Source: Segetibacter sp. 3557_3 (GTDB lineage: Bacteria; Bacteroidota; Bacteroidia; Chitinophagales; Chitinophagaceae). From it: a DNA stretch of 64,000 nt. Below, piece by piece: positions 1 to 9,200 of the stretch. A program made the translations under genes and the position numbers. How positions within the stretch are numbered: the first letter of the stretch is position 1; each line of letters starts with the position of its first letter. Below the pieces are notes generated by a model, which saw only the letters and a program-made list of their open reading frames with translations, had not been told where the DNA came from and did not search any database. The stretch covers positions 62,001-126,000 of the forward strand of contig NZ_SMSK01000003.1 in assembly GCF_004354985.1 (NCBI RefSeq). The letters are read 5' to 3'.

Positions 1-1
1 T

Positions 2-1477
2 GCCCGGAAGTTTCCTGTAGGATGGTTGTTACTGCTTTTCGTTGTGCTGCTTGCGGCTGTAGCAGCGATTTTTATTATCAGGCGACCTCCATCTGCGCCG
101 GCATTTTCCGCGCTGAATGTCAACACAATCAGCAGGGGTCAGGTTATCGGGATTGCCGCAACCAACCTTTCGAAAGCTGATACTTCGGTTCAGGTGATGT
201 TTAACCAGGTGCCCGCTGAACGCATCGATAAAACAGAAGACTCTCTACTTGTTACCGTGCCGGATCTCAACATCGACAATCTTCGTGTTGATGTAAATGT
301 AGTTCTTAACGGAAAGACTTTCGACATTGCTAAAAACCTTGTCTACAAAGGTCAGCCTTTGACAACAAGTTGGTCCTTAATCCCGATTTCACGAACCCGG
401 GTTTTCGAAAACGACACCATTGTTATCTATGGACAAAACATCCCATTCCGGGCTCTTGAACTTCGTTTCAACGACATTTCTGGTCAAATCTTATCAGGGC
501 ATAGCGACAGCATGAAAGTAGTCGTGCCGAAACTGCCCGCCGCTACTACTGAAGTTAACCTGGTTGCGCGGACAAATGACGAAACCATTATGCTCGCGGA
601 ACATGTCCCGTACAAAAAAGGGAACCCTGTTGTGGCAGCCATTATGCCGCTGCGCAAAGACAAAGTTGTTGCAAACCAGGTGATTACTATGTTCGGAAAA
701 AATCTGCCAACCAGCCGCGGGGCAGTTCGGATTACCTTTAATGGTGTTCGGGCAGATTTGCTGACCGTTACAAAAGACCGGGTGCTTGCTCTTGTGCCTA
801 CACTGCCCGCGGGAACTACCCAGGTTAATATATTAGCTGCGCTCGAAGGGGTTGTTTTTACTGTAGCACAAAACATGCCTTATGAAGCTGCGGCAGCGCC
901 GATACAGGAAAAGATCGTGCAGGTGCAACCATTAAGATTGTCAGCCCTTTCCGCTGGTCAAACCATTACCCTTTCCGGGGTCAATCTGCCTGCCGACGGT
1001 GGGGTAGAGGTGCACTTCAACGATTCACGCGGTAAGATTATCAGCCAAACGGCAGACAATATTACCGTTCAGGTTCCTTCACTTACAAACACGCAATCGG
1101 TAAGGGTTACTGTAACGGTTAACGGTAAAACCTTCCCGCTTGAGACGCTGGCGTATAACGGGCCAGCTACCCCAACCACGGTCATCAACCTGCGCGAACA
1201 AGTCACCGTTGTTCCAGCGTTTGACTCCAGGTTTCTTGGGGGTATAAATGATCTTAAAGTAACTGTAACAAACAAATCGTCTTTCACCATACTCCATGCT
1301 GTTGTAGAGGTATCATATCAACGGAAAAACGGTAAGGTGTTGAATACCGCCCAACTAACCTTCGACAATATTAAACCAAACAGCAGCCAGGAAAAAGATG
1401 GACCAAAACACGATAAGGGTGCAAAAGTCACAACACGGCTCATCTCTGTTTCTTCAAAAGAATTTGGAAACCAATAG
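2..1477 (+). CDS. IPT/TIG-repeat membrane protein, 5' truncated
   Basis: The frame is open from base 2, and the apparent first ATG-frame codon in the window is only a TTG, so the true start lies upstream. The visible product is about 491 residues. It begins with a short basic stretch, then one strongly hydrophobic segment (LLLLFVVLLAAVAAIFII), which would anchor it in the inner membrane. Four repeats of about 85-90 residues follow, each with the IPT/TIG-like pattern 'G..I.I.G.NLP......V.FN......I.......VTVP.L'. A distinct ~90-residue C-terminal domain ends the protein. These immunoglobulin-like beta domains usually mediate binding. No enzyme motif is visible. It is divergent to the eCIS block, so a functional link is only positional. 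Confidence 0.75.
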   Translation, partial: ARKFPVGWLLLLFVVLLAAVAAIFIIRRPPSAPAFSALNVNTISRGQVIGIAATNLSKADTSVQVMFNQVPAERIDKTEDSLLVTVPDLNIDNLRVDVNVVLNGKTFDIAKNLVYKGQPLTTSWSLIPISRTRVFENDTIVIYGQNIPFRALELRFNDISGQILSGHSDSMKVVVPKLPAATTEVNLVARTNDETIMLAEHVPYKKGNPVVAAIMPLRKDKVVANQVITMFGKNLPTSRGAVRITFNGVRADLLTVTKDRVLALVPTLPAGTTQVNILAALEGVVFTVAQNMPYEAAAAPIQEKIVQVQPLRLSALSAGQTITLSGVNLPADGGVEVHFNDSRGKIISQTADNITVQVPSLTNTQSVRVTVTVNGKTFPLETLAYNGPATPTTVINLREQVTVVPAFDSRFLGGINDLKVTVTNKSSFTILHAVVEVSYQRKNGKVLNTAQLTFDNIKPNSSQEKDGPKHDKGAKVTTRLISVSSKEFGNQ

Positions 1478-1686
1478 CTTTTTCAATGCGGTCCGAAATG
1501 TTATACCGATAGCAGCTCACGCCTATGATTTTTTGGTTACCGGCAGATGTGCTTTCTCCGGCTCCGGTTGTGTCACTCACTTGTACGGCAACACCTTACT
1601 CGGCAGTAATTGCGCCAAAGGCAAAAGCAATGTAACCCTGGCGGCATAATGAAGTACGTCAGATACGAAATTCCGACTTGAACCAA

Positions 1687-2382
1687 CTACAGGATTTCGA
1701 TAACATGTTGTCCATTACGTGTGCTGAACAAGGGTTGATAAGGGGTTTTGTGCAGCAGGAGGTAATCCGTAAAGGCACGATATTCATGACGGGTTTTGGT
1801 AATCGTAAAAAAGTCGTCGAATATGATCAGGTCACCTTTGTTCAGATACGGATGTAAGTGAATAAGGGTAATTAGTGTGGCGTTGTACAGATCCACATCG
1901 ATGTGAATGATTTTAGCCTGGTGCTTTTGTAAGTTGCCAACATATTGCGGCAGCGTTTCATGGATCAGTCCTACACGGAAATCAACCCTTGAATCATCAA
2001 TATTCGGCACCTTGCCCTTTGCTGAAAAAGAACCTTTTTTTACCGATCCCCAATCTTCCGGCAAGCCAACAAATGTATCGAAGCCCACAAACCGGGAATG
2101 CTCGTTTTTATTTCCCCCAACCCATATAAAAAACGTTTCACCCCAAAATACGCCGAACTCCAGAAAAACAATTTCCTTGTTAGCGCCAACCTTTTCCGAA
2201 ACAAGGTATTTGTGAAGGTCAATCCGGTCCCAATCCAGCTGCTTCGACTTGCTCTTGTTGTAATATCCCTCACTTTGAATCAGGTAGCCGAGGGAAATAA
2301 AAAATGATGAAAATTTATTGGTTCGGAATTTTGAGAAAACTTGGAATGCTGAATGGACAAGACTTTTACTTAAGGTTTTCAT
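1687..2382 (-). CDS. TylF/MycF-like SAM-dependent methyltransferase
   Basis: The product has 231 residues and a class I methyltransferase layout. Motif I is the 'FLEFGVFWGETFF' segment (residues 73-85). An acidic strand 'GFDTFVGLPEDW' follows (100-111), then 'IDVDLY' (161-166) and 'FDDF' (189-192). This order and the acidic pairs resemble the Mg-dependent TylF/MycF family, which O-methylates sugars or secondary metabolites. The N-terminal ~50 residues are basic and poorly conserved-looking. The start is an ATG in the 2380-2382 position. The substrate cannot be read from the sequence. The gene stands alone, convergent to the IPT/TIG gene and downstream of the eCIS ATPase, with a 344-bp gap between. 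Confidence 0.75.
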   Translation of the reverse strand: MKTLSKSLVHSAFQVFSKFRTNKFSSFFISLGYLIQSEGYYNKSKSKQLDWDRIDLHKYLVSEKVGANKEIVFLEFGVFWGETFFIWVGGNKNEHSRFVGFDTFVGLPEDWGSVKKGSFSAKGKVPNIDDSRVDFRVGLIHETLPQYVGNLQKHQAKIIHIDVDLYNATLITLIHLHPYLNKGDLIIFDDFFTITKTRHEYRAFTDYLLLHKTPYQPLFSTRNGQHVIEIL

Positions 2383-2726
2383 TGTTAGCGCGTTAGTGTC
2401 TTGAAAGATAGTAAAAATACTGTTTAACCTCGCTTATTGTAAACGTATAATTACTATAACAAGATTTCCGCTGTTTGGAAGGGGATATTTAAGTCAAATC
2501 AGCCGGCTCAAAAAGGTATCCCTGAGAAGAATCGGCGAACCCTAAACGAAGGACAAAAGCGCTCTTATTCTACTTGACATGTTTGTGGGCCTGTCAAAAT
2601 GAAGCCCGGAGGAATTCCGGCGCAGTCGGGAGAGAAGGCTCCCAAAATGGGAAAGTTGTTGTAGGCAGCCTTTTAATTATGGAAGTTTCAAATTGGCTCA
2701 AAGCAATTCGGGAGTGTGCTAAGAAG
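2383..2726. other. Intergenic gap without recognised feature
   Basis: This 344-bp stretch lies between the 3' end of the eCIS ATPase gene and the methyltransferase start. The part nearest the methyltransferase is AT-rich and probably carries its promoter, but no clear TTTG/TANNTTTG pair was seen. No gene, repeat or strong hairpin was recognised. Confidence 0.5.
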
Positions 2727-4081
2727 TTACATCGACTTCTCCTCTTTTCGTAATTCCCTCCTGATCCCATTAAGCAGGTCATCATGATAAAGCGTTTTGT
2801 CGTCGCGGCTGAGCGCCTTTAACGATGCATACTGAACGATATTCAAAATTGATGCTCCGCTGATCTCGTGTGCCTCTGCAAGCTGCAACAGGTTGAGGCC
2901 CGGATGATGCTTGATTGATTGTGGCAACGATTGTTTCCAGAGTTTAAATCGCTCAAGTGAATTGGGCATCGGAAAATGCACAATTGAATGAAACCTCCGC
3001 AAAAAAGCTTCATCCATATTCGACTTATAATTTGAGGCAAGTATCAGTAGGCCTGAGAAATCTTCCACCCGTTGCAATAAAAAAGAAACTTCCTGGTTAG
3101 CGTACTTGTCGTGAGAGCTTTGCACGTTGGTACGTTTGCCAAACAACGCATCAGCTTCATCGAAAAATAGTATCCAATCCTTGTGTTCAGCACGGTCAAA
3201 AATCTTGCTTAGGTTTTTTTCGGTTTCACCAATATACTTCGAAACAATTTGCGACAGGTCCACCCGGTAAACGTCTTTCTCAAACTCTTTTCCCATTAGG
3301 CCGGCAGTAAGCGTTTTACCGGTACCTGGCGGACCGTGAAACAACACCCGATAACCCATATTGATCTTGCGGGAGAGGTTGGGATCAGCTTCAAGTACCT
3401 GGTGGTATTTAAACCACCGTTTTACATCTTCGATTTGTTCGGCAGTAAATGTGTGCAGCACGAGATCGTCCCAGTTCATCTTGGTAACGACGAGTTTGGC
3501 CGGGAAATCCGGACTAAACTTAGGTTTAACTTCGTTTCCGGTAAGCAGGTAGTTAACCCATTCGGGAGAAAGAATAATTCTTCCGCTCATCACCGGTTCT
3601 CCTTCTTTTACACCTTCAAGCCAGGTGATGTCATTCTGGTAAAAGAAGTGCTCATCTTTAAACATAGCCTCAACCGCAAGCCTTCGATCCAGATCACTGC
3701 CCGCGATGATAAATTGAGCCGTCTCACCTGTGGGTAGCAATCCACGATGACTTGTTCCTTTTACGCCGCCAATTCGGGAAAATCACCTCCATTAGGAAGG
3801 TGTTCAGCAATAATCGACTCAAAAAAGCTTGGCTGAACATGGGGTACCAGCGCAAGCATAAGTACAATCCATTCATCTGTTGTTTTAAGCTGCGGCAGGT
3901 AACGGGTGATTTCCTCCCTGATTAACGTGCCATTAAATGTTTCTGCTATCCAGCTATCTAAATCGAACTTCTTTTCGTTGAAGTGCACGTCCATTCTTTG
4001 CACAATGATTTGTCTCAATCCTGAGAGGGCGCTCTCCAATACGTGGGCACCAGGGGTCTTTTTAGGAAGCGCGTAAAGCAT
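2727..4081 (-). pseudogene. eCIS AAA+ ATPase (Afp15-like), split by a 1-nt frameshift
   Basis: Two adjacent minus-strand frames together make one Afp15/Pvc15-type ATPase. The 5' part (4081-3761, 106 aa) is the N-terminal helical domain and runs into a TAA at 3763-3761. The 3' part (from about 3770 to 2727) begins in another frame, where GGVKGTSHRGLLPTGETA is read, the segment that normally follows 'EFGG' in this family. Adding one T in the AATTGG near 3771-3774 restores PEFGGVKG and a protein of about 451 residues. Walker A (GPPGTGKT), Walker B (ILFFDEAD), sensor-1 N (LASNYK) and an arginine-finger pair (FLRRF) are all intact. The ATPase is required for eCIS assembly or cargo handling in known systems. 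Whether the shift is a real mutation, a programmed shift or an assembly error cannot be told here. Confidence 0.85.
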
Positions 4082-4103
4082 CAGAAAAGTTTATCGCATT
4101 AAG

Positions 4104-5492
4104 TTAATCATCACACTTGCACGGGATCTTAGGATTAAATGGATCCAGCCTTGCGCTTTTCTTATTTGCCGCAGCAGTTCGCTTTGCATTGATCCCGTCA
4201 TGAACCGATTGAAGGTGAGCATCAAGACCGCTTTGGCACCCTTTGTACTTGTAGGGCGTTTTTATGGTGGCATTGTAGGTCTTGAAGGCATCAACATGTT
4301 GTTGCTCGTGTTTGGCCAGGGTGGTATTGATAAATTTTTCAACAGCGTTCGACTCGCATTCAGAAAGGCCGCCCGGAACTGCAGGAAGCGTCACCGTAGG
4401 ATTGGCCTTGAACACCGATACGATTGTTCCCTTTGCGGATACACAATCGTCAGGGCAATCGGGGCATTTGGTTGAAGGAGTTGTTATGCCTGAGCTCGAA
4501 AACGAATCGGTATAGTTTGCGTCTGTTTGGGCCTGCACGCTTACTCCTTGGCAGGCAAAGTCAACCTGGTTTTTTGCATTCCTTGCCCTGCCCTGACTAG
4601 CGGTTGGTTTAATACCGCCTTTCGTTCTCGCCGCAGCGCTTTCGGCAGCGCGGCTTAGTACATCCATACCAAAACCTTTCTGTTGTACCACGTGGGTGAG
4701 TTCGTGTGCAAGCAATTTTTTTCCTTCTGCAGAATCCGGGTTGTATTGACCCTTATTAAAAACAACGTGATTGTCTACCGCATAGGCTTTTGCGCTAATG
4801 TCTTTGGCAGATTGTTCAGCTTCAGCACCGGTGTGTATGCGTACATGACTGAAATCGTGACCCATTCTTCTTTTGAAAAATTGTTGTGCTTCACCTGGTA
4901 AGCTGCTGCCCTTGCCATTTAGCGTTTTCAGGTATGAAGAGATATGCCCCGAGCCGGAAAGGGTTGAGCCTGCCTCTTTTTTGCTCACCTTGTCTTCCCG
5001 CTTTTCTTCCATTTTCATCACGGGCTTTTCTTCTTTTTGCTCATCAGCTTTCATTACCGGTTTGTCTTCCCGCTTTTCTTCCATCTTCATTATGGGCTTC
5101 TCTTCTTTTTTCTCCTCCATCTTCTGAACGCCCTTATCATCCTCTTTTTTCTCATCCTGTTTCTGAACGCTTTTATCTTCCTCCTTTTTTTCGTTCATCT
5201 TCATTACCGGCTTCTCTTCTTTTTTCTCCTCCATTTTCATCAAGGGCTTTTCTTCTTTTTTTTCTTCCTGCTTTTGCACCTTATTTTCTTCTTCCTTAGT
5301 GTCGCTCATTTTTTGCACCTTTTTTTCTTCGGCAGCGCAATGATCACATTTGCGCATAATGGGTTTAAAGAAGCTTTCATTCGATGGGCCGCTAAAAAAC
5401 GTTTGCTCCTGCTGGTTATTCTTTTTAAACATTGCAGACTCCATGGAGCTCGAGCGGCTTCTCCGGTAACGGCGTGAGTAGGTTGTTTTCAT
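4104..5492 (-). CDS. DUF4157 eCIS cargo-like protein with charged repeats and C-terminal HExxH domain
   Basis: The start is taken at the ATG at 5492, giving 462 aa. Residues 1-60 hold aromatic FF motifs (TFFSG, SFFKP) and a CDHC pair. Residues ~65-172 are about nine imperfect copies of a Lys/Glu-rich unit such as 'EEKKEEKPVMKM'. DUF4157, the marker domain of eCIS-associated cargo, spans ~198-272 with the zincin-like HELTH at 263-267. The C-terminal domain (~310-462) is cysteine-rich (C314, C343, C346, C350, C379, C419, C458, C460) and has a second zinc-protease-like motif, HEQQH, at 395-399. I infer an injected metallopeptidase-like effector, but the family of this domain was not recognised. 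It lies upstream of the ATPase gene on the same strand with a 22-bp gap. Confidence 0.8.
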   Translation of the reverse strand: MKTTYSRRYRRSRSSSMESAMFKKNNQQEQTFFSGPSNESFFKPIMRKCDHCAAEEKKVQKMSDTKEEENKVQKQEEKKEEKPLMKMEEKKEEKPVMKMNEKKEEDKSVQKQDEKKEDDKGVQKMEEKKEEKPIMKMEEKREDKPVMKADEQKEEKPVMKMEEKREDKVSKKEAGSTLSGSGHISSYLKTLNGKGSSLPGEAQQFFKRRMGHDFSHVRIHTGAEAEQSAKDISAKAYAVDNHVVFNKGQYNPDSAEGKKLLAHELTHVVQQKGFGMDVLSRAAESAAARTKGGIKPTASQGRARNAKNQVDFACQGVSVQAQTDANYTDSFSSSGITTPSTKCPDCPDDCVSAKGTIVSVFKANPTVTLPAVPGGLSECESNAVEKFINTTLAKHEQQHVDAFKTYNATIKTPYKYKGCQSGLDAHLQSVHDGINAKRTAAANKKSARLDPFNPKIPCKCDD

Positions 5493-5895
5493 AAAAATAA
5501 TTTCTCTTCTTTTCAGAAAGTCTGTTACTCTCAAAGCGGCCAACCGGTAGCTTTGTCAACTATAATATATCATTGTTTCAGGGTTTATGCAAGTATTTAC
5601 ACCATTATGTTTGCTGCATGCTAATGGGTTTGTAAACTTCCTGCTCACCGGAGCGGGAGTTTGAGGAAGGGACGTAGTTTTTTTATGCCAGCGGCTGGTA
5701 CTATGGGCATTATCGTTGCCCGCCCGGCTGCGCCAGTCGGACGGGCGTCGCAATCACTTCATTTGCAACGAACGTAGCAGCGGCGAATGAGTATTAAACT
5801 CATACGAAGGGAGATTAAGAGTTATAAAAGGAAACTGGCGATTAAATCATTGACTGAGCTCCTACCTAAGTTAATACTAGCTAATTTCATGTTAG
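5493..5895. other. Intergenic region upstream of the 462-aa cargo gene
   Basis: This is about 400 bp between the 462-aa cargo gene and the small gene at 5896-6207. It contains one REP-like GC-rich hairpin at 5712-5756. The rest is unremarkable and probably carries the promoter of the minus-strand cargo gene. Confidence 0.5.
5712..5756. repeat. REP-like GC-rich palindromic element, copy 1
   Basis: The core GCCCGCCCG ... CGGACGGGC forms a 9-bp stem with one mismatch around an 11-nt loop. It is preceded by ATCGTTG and followed by GTCGCA. Closely related copies occur at 11241-11312 and 50594-50637, all intergenic. The form resembles REP or small MITE-like dispersed elements. Confidence 0.6.
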
Positions 5896-6207
5896 TCATT
5901 CCACCTTGAAAAATCCAAACTCTTTTACCACCTTGTCGATTTCTTTGAAGAAGGTTTCTTCTACCTGGACAGATAGATGCAAAAACGGATAGCTTATATC
6001 TGAAATTGCACTGATATCGATGAATATAAATCTTTGCTCCAGTGTTGACGGATCGTCTATATAATTAGTTTCCCAACCTTGTATTATCCCGTTATCATAT
6101 TGCTGGTTCAGCCATGCCTGAACTTTTAAAGCTGCTGAAATACAATCTTCTTTATTACCCATACTGGGTTTATGAAGGTATTCGCGTGCGAAATCGGAAG
6201 AATTCAT
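5896..6207 (-). CDS. Small protein behind the giant cargo gene, candidate immunity/antidote
   Basis: The product has 103 residues from the ATG at 6207 (a TTG at 6213 is an alternative). No family was recognised. It is a soluble, slightly acidic alpha/beta-looking protein without signal peptide or membrane segment; it ends in a run reading 'EIDKVVKEFGFFKVE'. The start codon is only 10 nt past the stop of the 1595-aa DUF4157 protein, so the two are almost certainly co-transcribed. A short gene immediately after a toxin-like C-terminal domain is the usual position of an immunity gene in polymorphic toxin systems. That role is inferred from position only. A chaperone for the cargo is the main alternative. 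Confidence 0.7.
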   Translation of the reverse strand: MNSSDFAREYLHKPSMGNKEDCISAALKVQAWLNQQYDNGIIQGWETNYIDDPSTLEQRFIFIDISAISDISYPFLHLSVQVEETFFKEIDKVVKEFGFFKVE

Positions 6208-6217
6208 AAACAAACTT

Positions 6218-9200
6218 TTAATCTTTCATTTCCGCGAGAACTGAGTCCATTTTACCAGTCACCAGACCATTTATTATATCTCTGGCTGTCGTTTCATCTT
6301 TGGGCACTATTATCTTCAATTTCAGTTTTTCTCCTGACCCATAAAATAAAGTTACGGGTTTCCCTTTAAGCTTATTGTCCTCTGCTCTTGAGGCTTGGTA
6401 AGTAACATCTTCGCCCAGAATATAACGTGTTCTCGACAAAATTACTTGCAACTTTCCAGCTTTGTCGACCATACGCCTAATTTCACCCCGCCCAGCATTT
6501 GCCGGGTTATTTTCTGCTCCTACGGCCTGTGCAATGTCTGTTTCAGCTTTAGCTGCGACTCCCTGACTGTGCATTGTTTGTTGCAATAGCAAAAAGCGAA
6601 TGCTTAGATTTGGAAACTGCTCCAGTAATCTCGACCGCCGTAATTGATTTACGGCATCAAGTGTCGAACCACCGCCAACTACCGTTTCGGCTATAGATAT
6701 CGTAATTTTTCTGTCGCTGTTATTCTCTGCCATCGTTCTAACTTCGGCAATTAAATTTTCAACTTCCTGGCTTTTATATCTAACCTTCCTTTTTCTCGGA
6801 TCATCAGGATTAATTCGCTCCACATATTGGATAAACCGTGTTGTGGCACTAGAACTGCCGGATCTTTCACCAGATATTTGTTCCGTCAGCAAAGCTCCAC
6901 CTCTTTCAATTCCAAGAATACCGACTGAACTTTCGGCCTCAGCTTTAAGGCGTTCAACAGCAGCACGATGTTCTGATATAAAGGGAACATAGATTGCCCC
7001 CTTGTATAATGCCCACCCTTTATTATTTCCACGAATTTGTTTAATCAGCTCTTGTTTATCACCTTCATTTCTTTCGATTTGGCTCTGCAGCCCGGCTAAC
7101 CTAATTGCTGCTTCTGTGATTTCATGAATTTTTTCCTGATTTCCTGGCTGATTCTGTAAGCTTCCTTTATCTTGAACCTCATACTTCAATTCGACTGCTT
7201 GTTCTATTGGTGTTCCGGCATCCTCCTCAGGACTAGCGGTATAAACAAATTGGATTTTCGTTCCGACTTCCTTTGTTTTAAATGAGCTAAATACGGCGTG
7301 GTTTGATTTAACAGCAACTGCTACTTTACTTGCATCATCGTTTGTTATTTTACCTTCCTTTAGATATTTGTTTTGCTCCTGTTGCATAAAAAGCAAACCT
7401 GCATCGATCTTCGCCTGCTTTTCAGGACTGTGTTCTTCTTTTTTATCCTTGTCTTTTCCTCCGCTAAAGAGCCCTGCAACTTTCTTCACCAACGTCACCG
7501 CCTTATTGATCACCCAATCGATAGCCGCATTAATCGGTGCCTGTATCTTGGCGATGATCGCTTTAATCTTGTCGCTTATACCTCCGAGTCCGAGCAGGCT
7601 TGCCAGGAAGCTGATGGCTACCGGCAGTGCTTTGGCCAGCGCGTTTTCTACAGCCGTTGCAGCAACTCCGATACTTCCTTTTGCAATGGCTGTTACAGAG
7701 TCGATCACTGCATTTACCAGAGCCATGATCTGGCTGCCCCTCGTAACAAAGAACATGATCACATCATAGATCATCTTGCAGGCCTTGATAAAGGCTGATG
7801 CAGGATTAAGCATACTCACCAGCCAGGTTATGCCCGCAACCACTATCTTCTCTATCACAAAAGATTTAATGCCTTCGATCACCGTGTCTTTTAACTGCTC
7901 TACTTTTTCTTTGATAAACTTCCACAACCCGCCAATACCTTCATTTTTTAAAATGATAAAGATCTCTGCAGCTTTCTCAAGTCCTGACACGACCTTTTCG
8001 CCAACAATATTCACGGCTCTTGCCCTGATATTGGCATAGGTTAATCCAAGCACCTGCAAAATCAACGACATAATACCTTTTGCATCGAAGGTTGAAGGCA
8101 TTTGTATACCTGCTTCTGCAAGCGCCCCGAACAGCCAGCCCATCAATCCATTCTTCAGGTGTGTGCCGATATTGCTTAAGAACCGCTGAATACCCTGCTT
8201 CACCCCGGCTACCAGGTTGCCCAAAAAGCCAATAGGATCTTCGATAATGAGCTCTATTGCTGCCGCCGCTCTTGCCAGTACGTTGAGCAGCATGTTCTTA
8301 AATTCGATAATCGCATCTATAACGTCTTTGATGGCGCCGATCGCCTTATCAACAAGGCCCTTGTTGGCCTCTTTCATCTCGGCAATCTTCTTATCTACAT
8401 TCTCCAGTCCGGCTTTGTATTTAGCAGCTAGGCTATCAACCAGTTCGTTTTGTTTGTTATTGACATTTTGTTCCAGTTCGGTAAACTGCGACTGCACTTT
8501 GGCTGCCGCTTCCTTACCGATATTCTGCAGGTTTTTGGGCAGCTTCTCTACATATGCCTTGATCTCCTGCTTGCCTGCATTAATGCGTTTTTTTGCTGCA
8601 TTTAGTTGTGATACCACCAGTTTGGCAACCCTGCTGATCACCACATCCATTTGCTGAACATACCGTTCTTTACCCCGCTTGTAAATGTCGTTAACTTCAT
8701 CGGGCATACCCAGCAGGAGGTCAGCTGCCCAAAGCAACGAACCTCCGATCCGGTTTAAGTATCGGTCGACCTTGTAGCGGTGTACTTCGCGGTCAACATA
8801 GTCTTCAAAACTTTTGGTTGCTTCTGAAATCCCCTGGTCGAACATTGCGGCTACGTCGGTATCGAGCTTCGAAAGAATAGCCTCTACATCTGTTTTGGTG
8901 GCGGTAAACTTCTGTTCGATGTCGGCCGCTACTTTGGCCCTGTCTGCCTCGTCTTTGGCTTTTGCTTCCTGCTGTTTGCTCAGTACCCCGGCTGCTTTTT
9001 GTTTACGGGTGTTGACCATGGCGCCGAGCTGGCTTTTGCTTACCCCTGTGGCAGTGGCCTGTGCCGTTTTGATGATTCCCTTTTCGTCTTTCCTGAATTC
9101 CTGAGGTCTCTTTATGGCATCCTGCTGCGCCTCTTTTTTGCTGGCAACGGCGCTGGTGAAGGAAGGCTCGTTGGATTTATTGAGCTGCTTTTCGGTGACC

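Noticed and set aside
1398..1649. 83-codon frame overlapping the end of the IPT/TIG gene
   Set aside because: It mostly overlaps a supported gene in another frame and shows no family resemblance.
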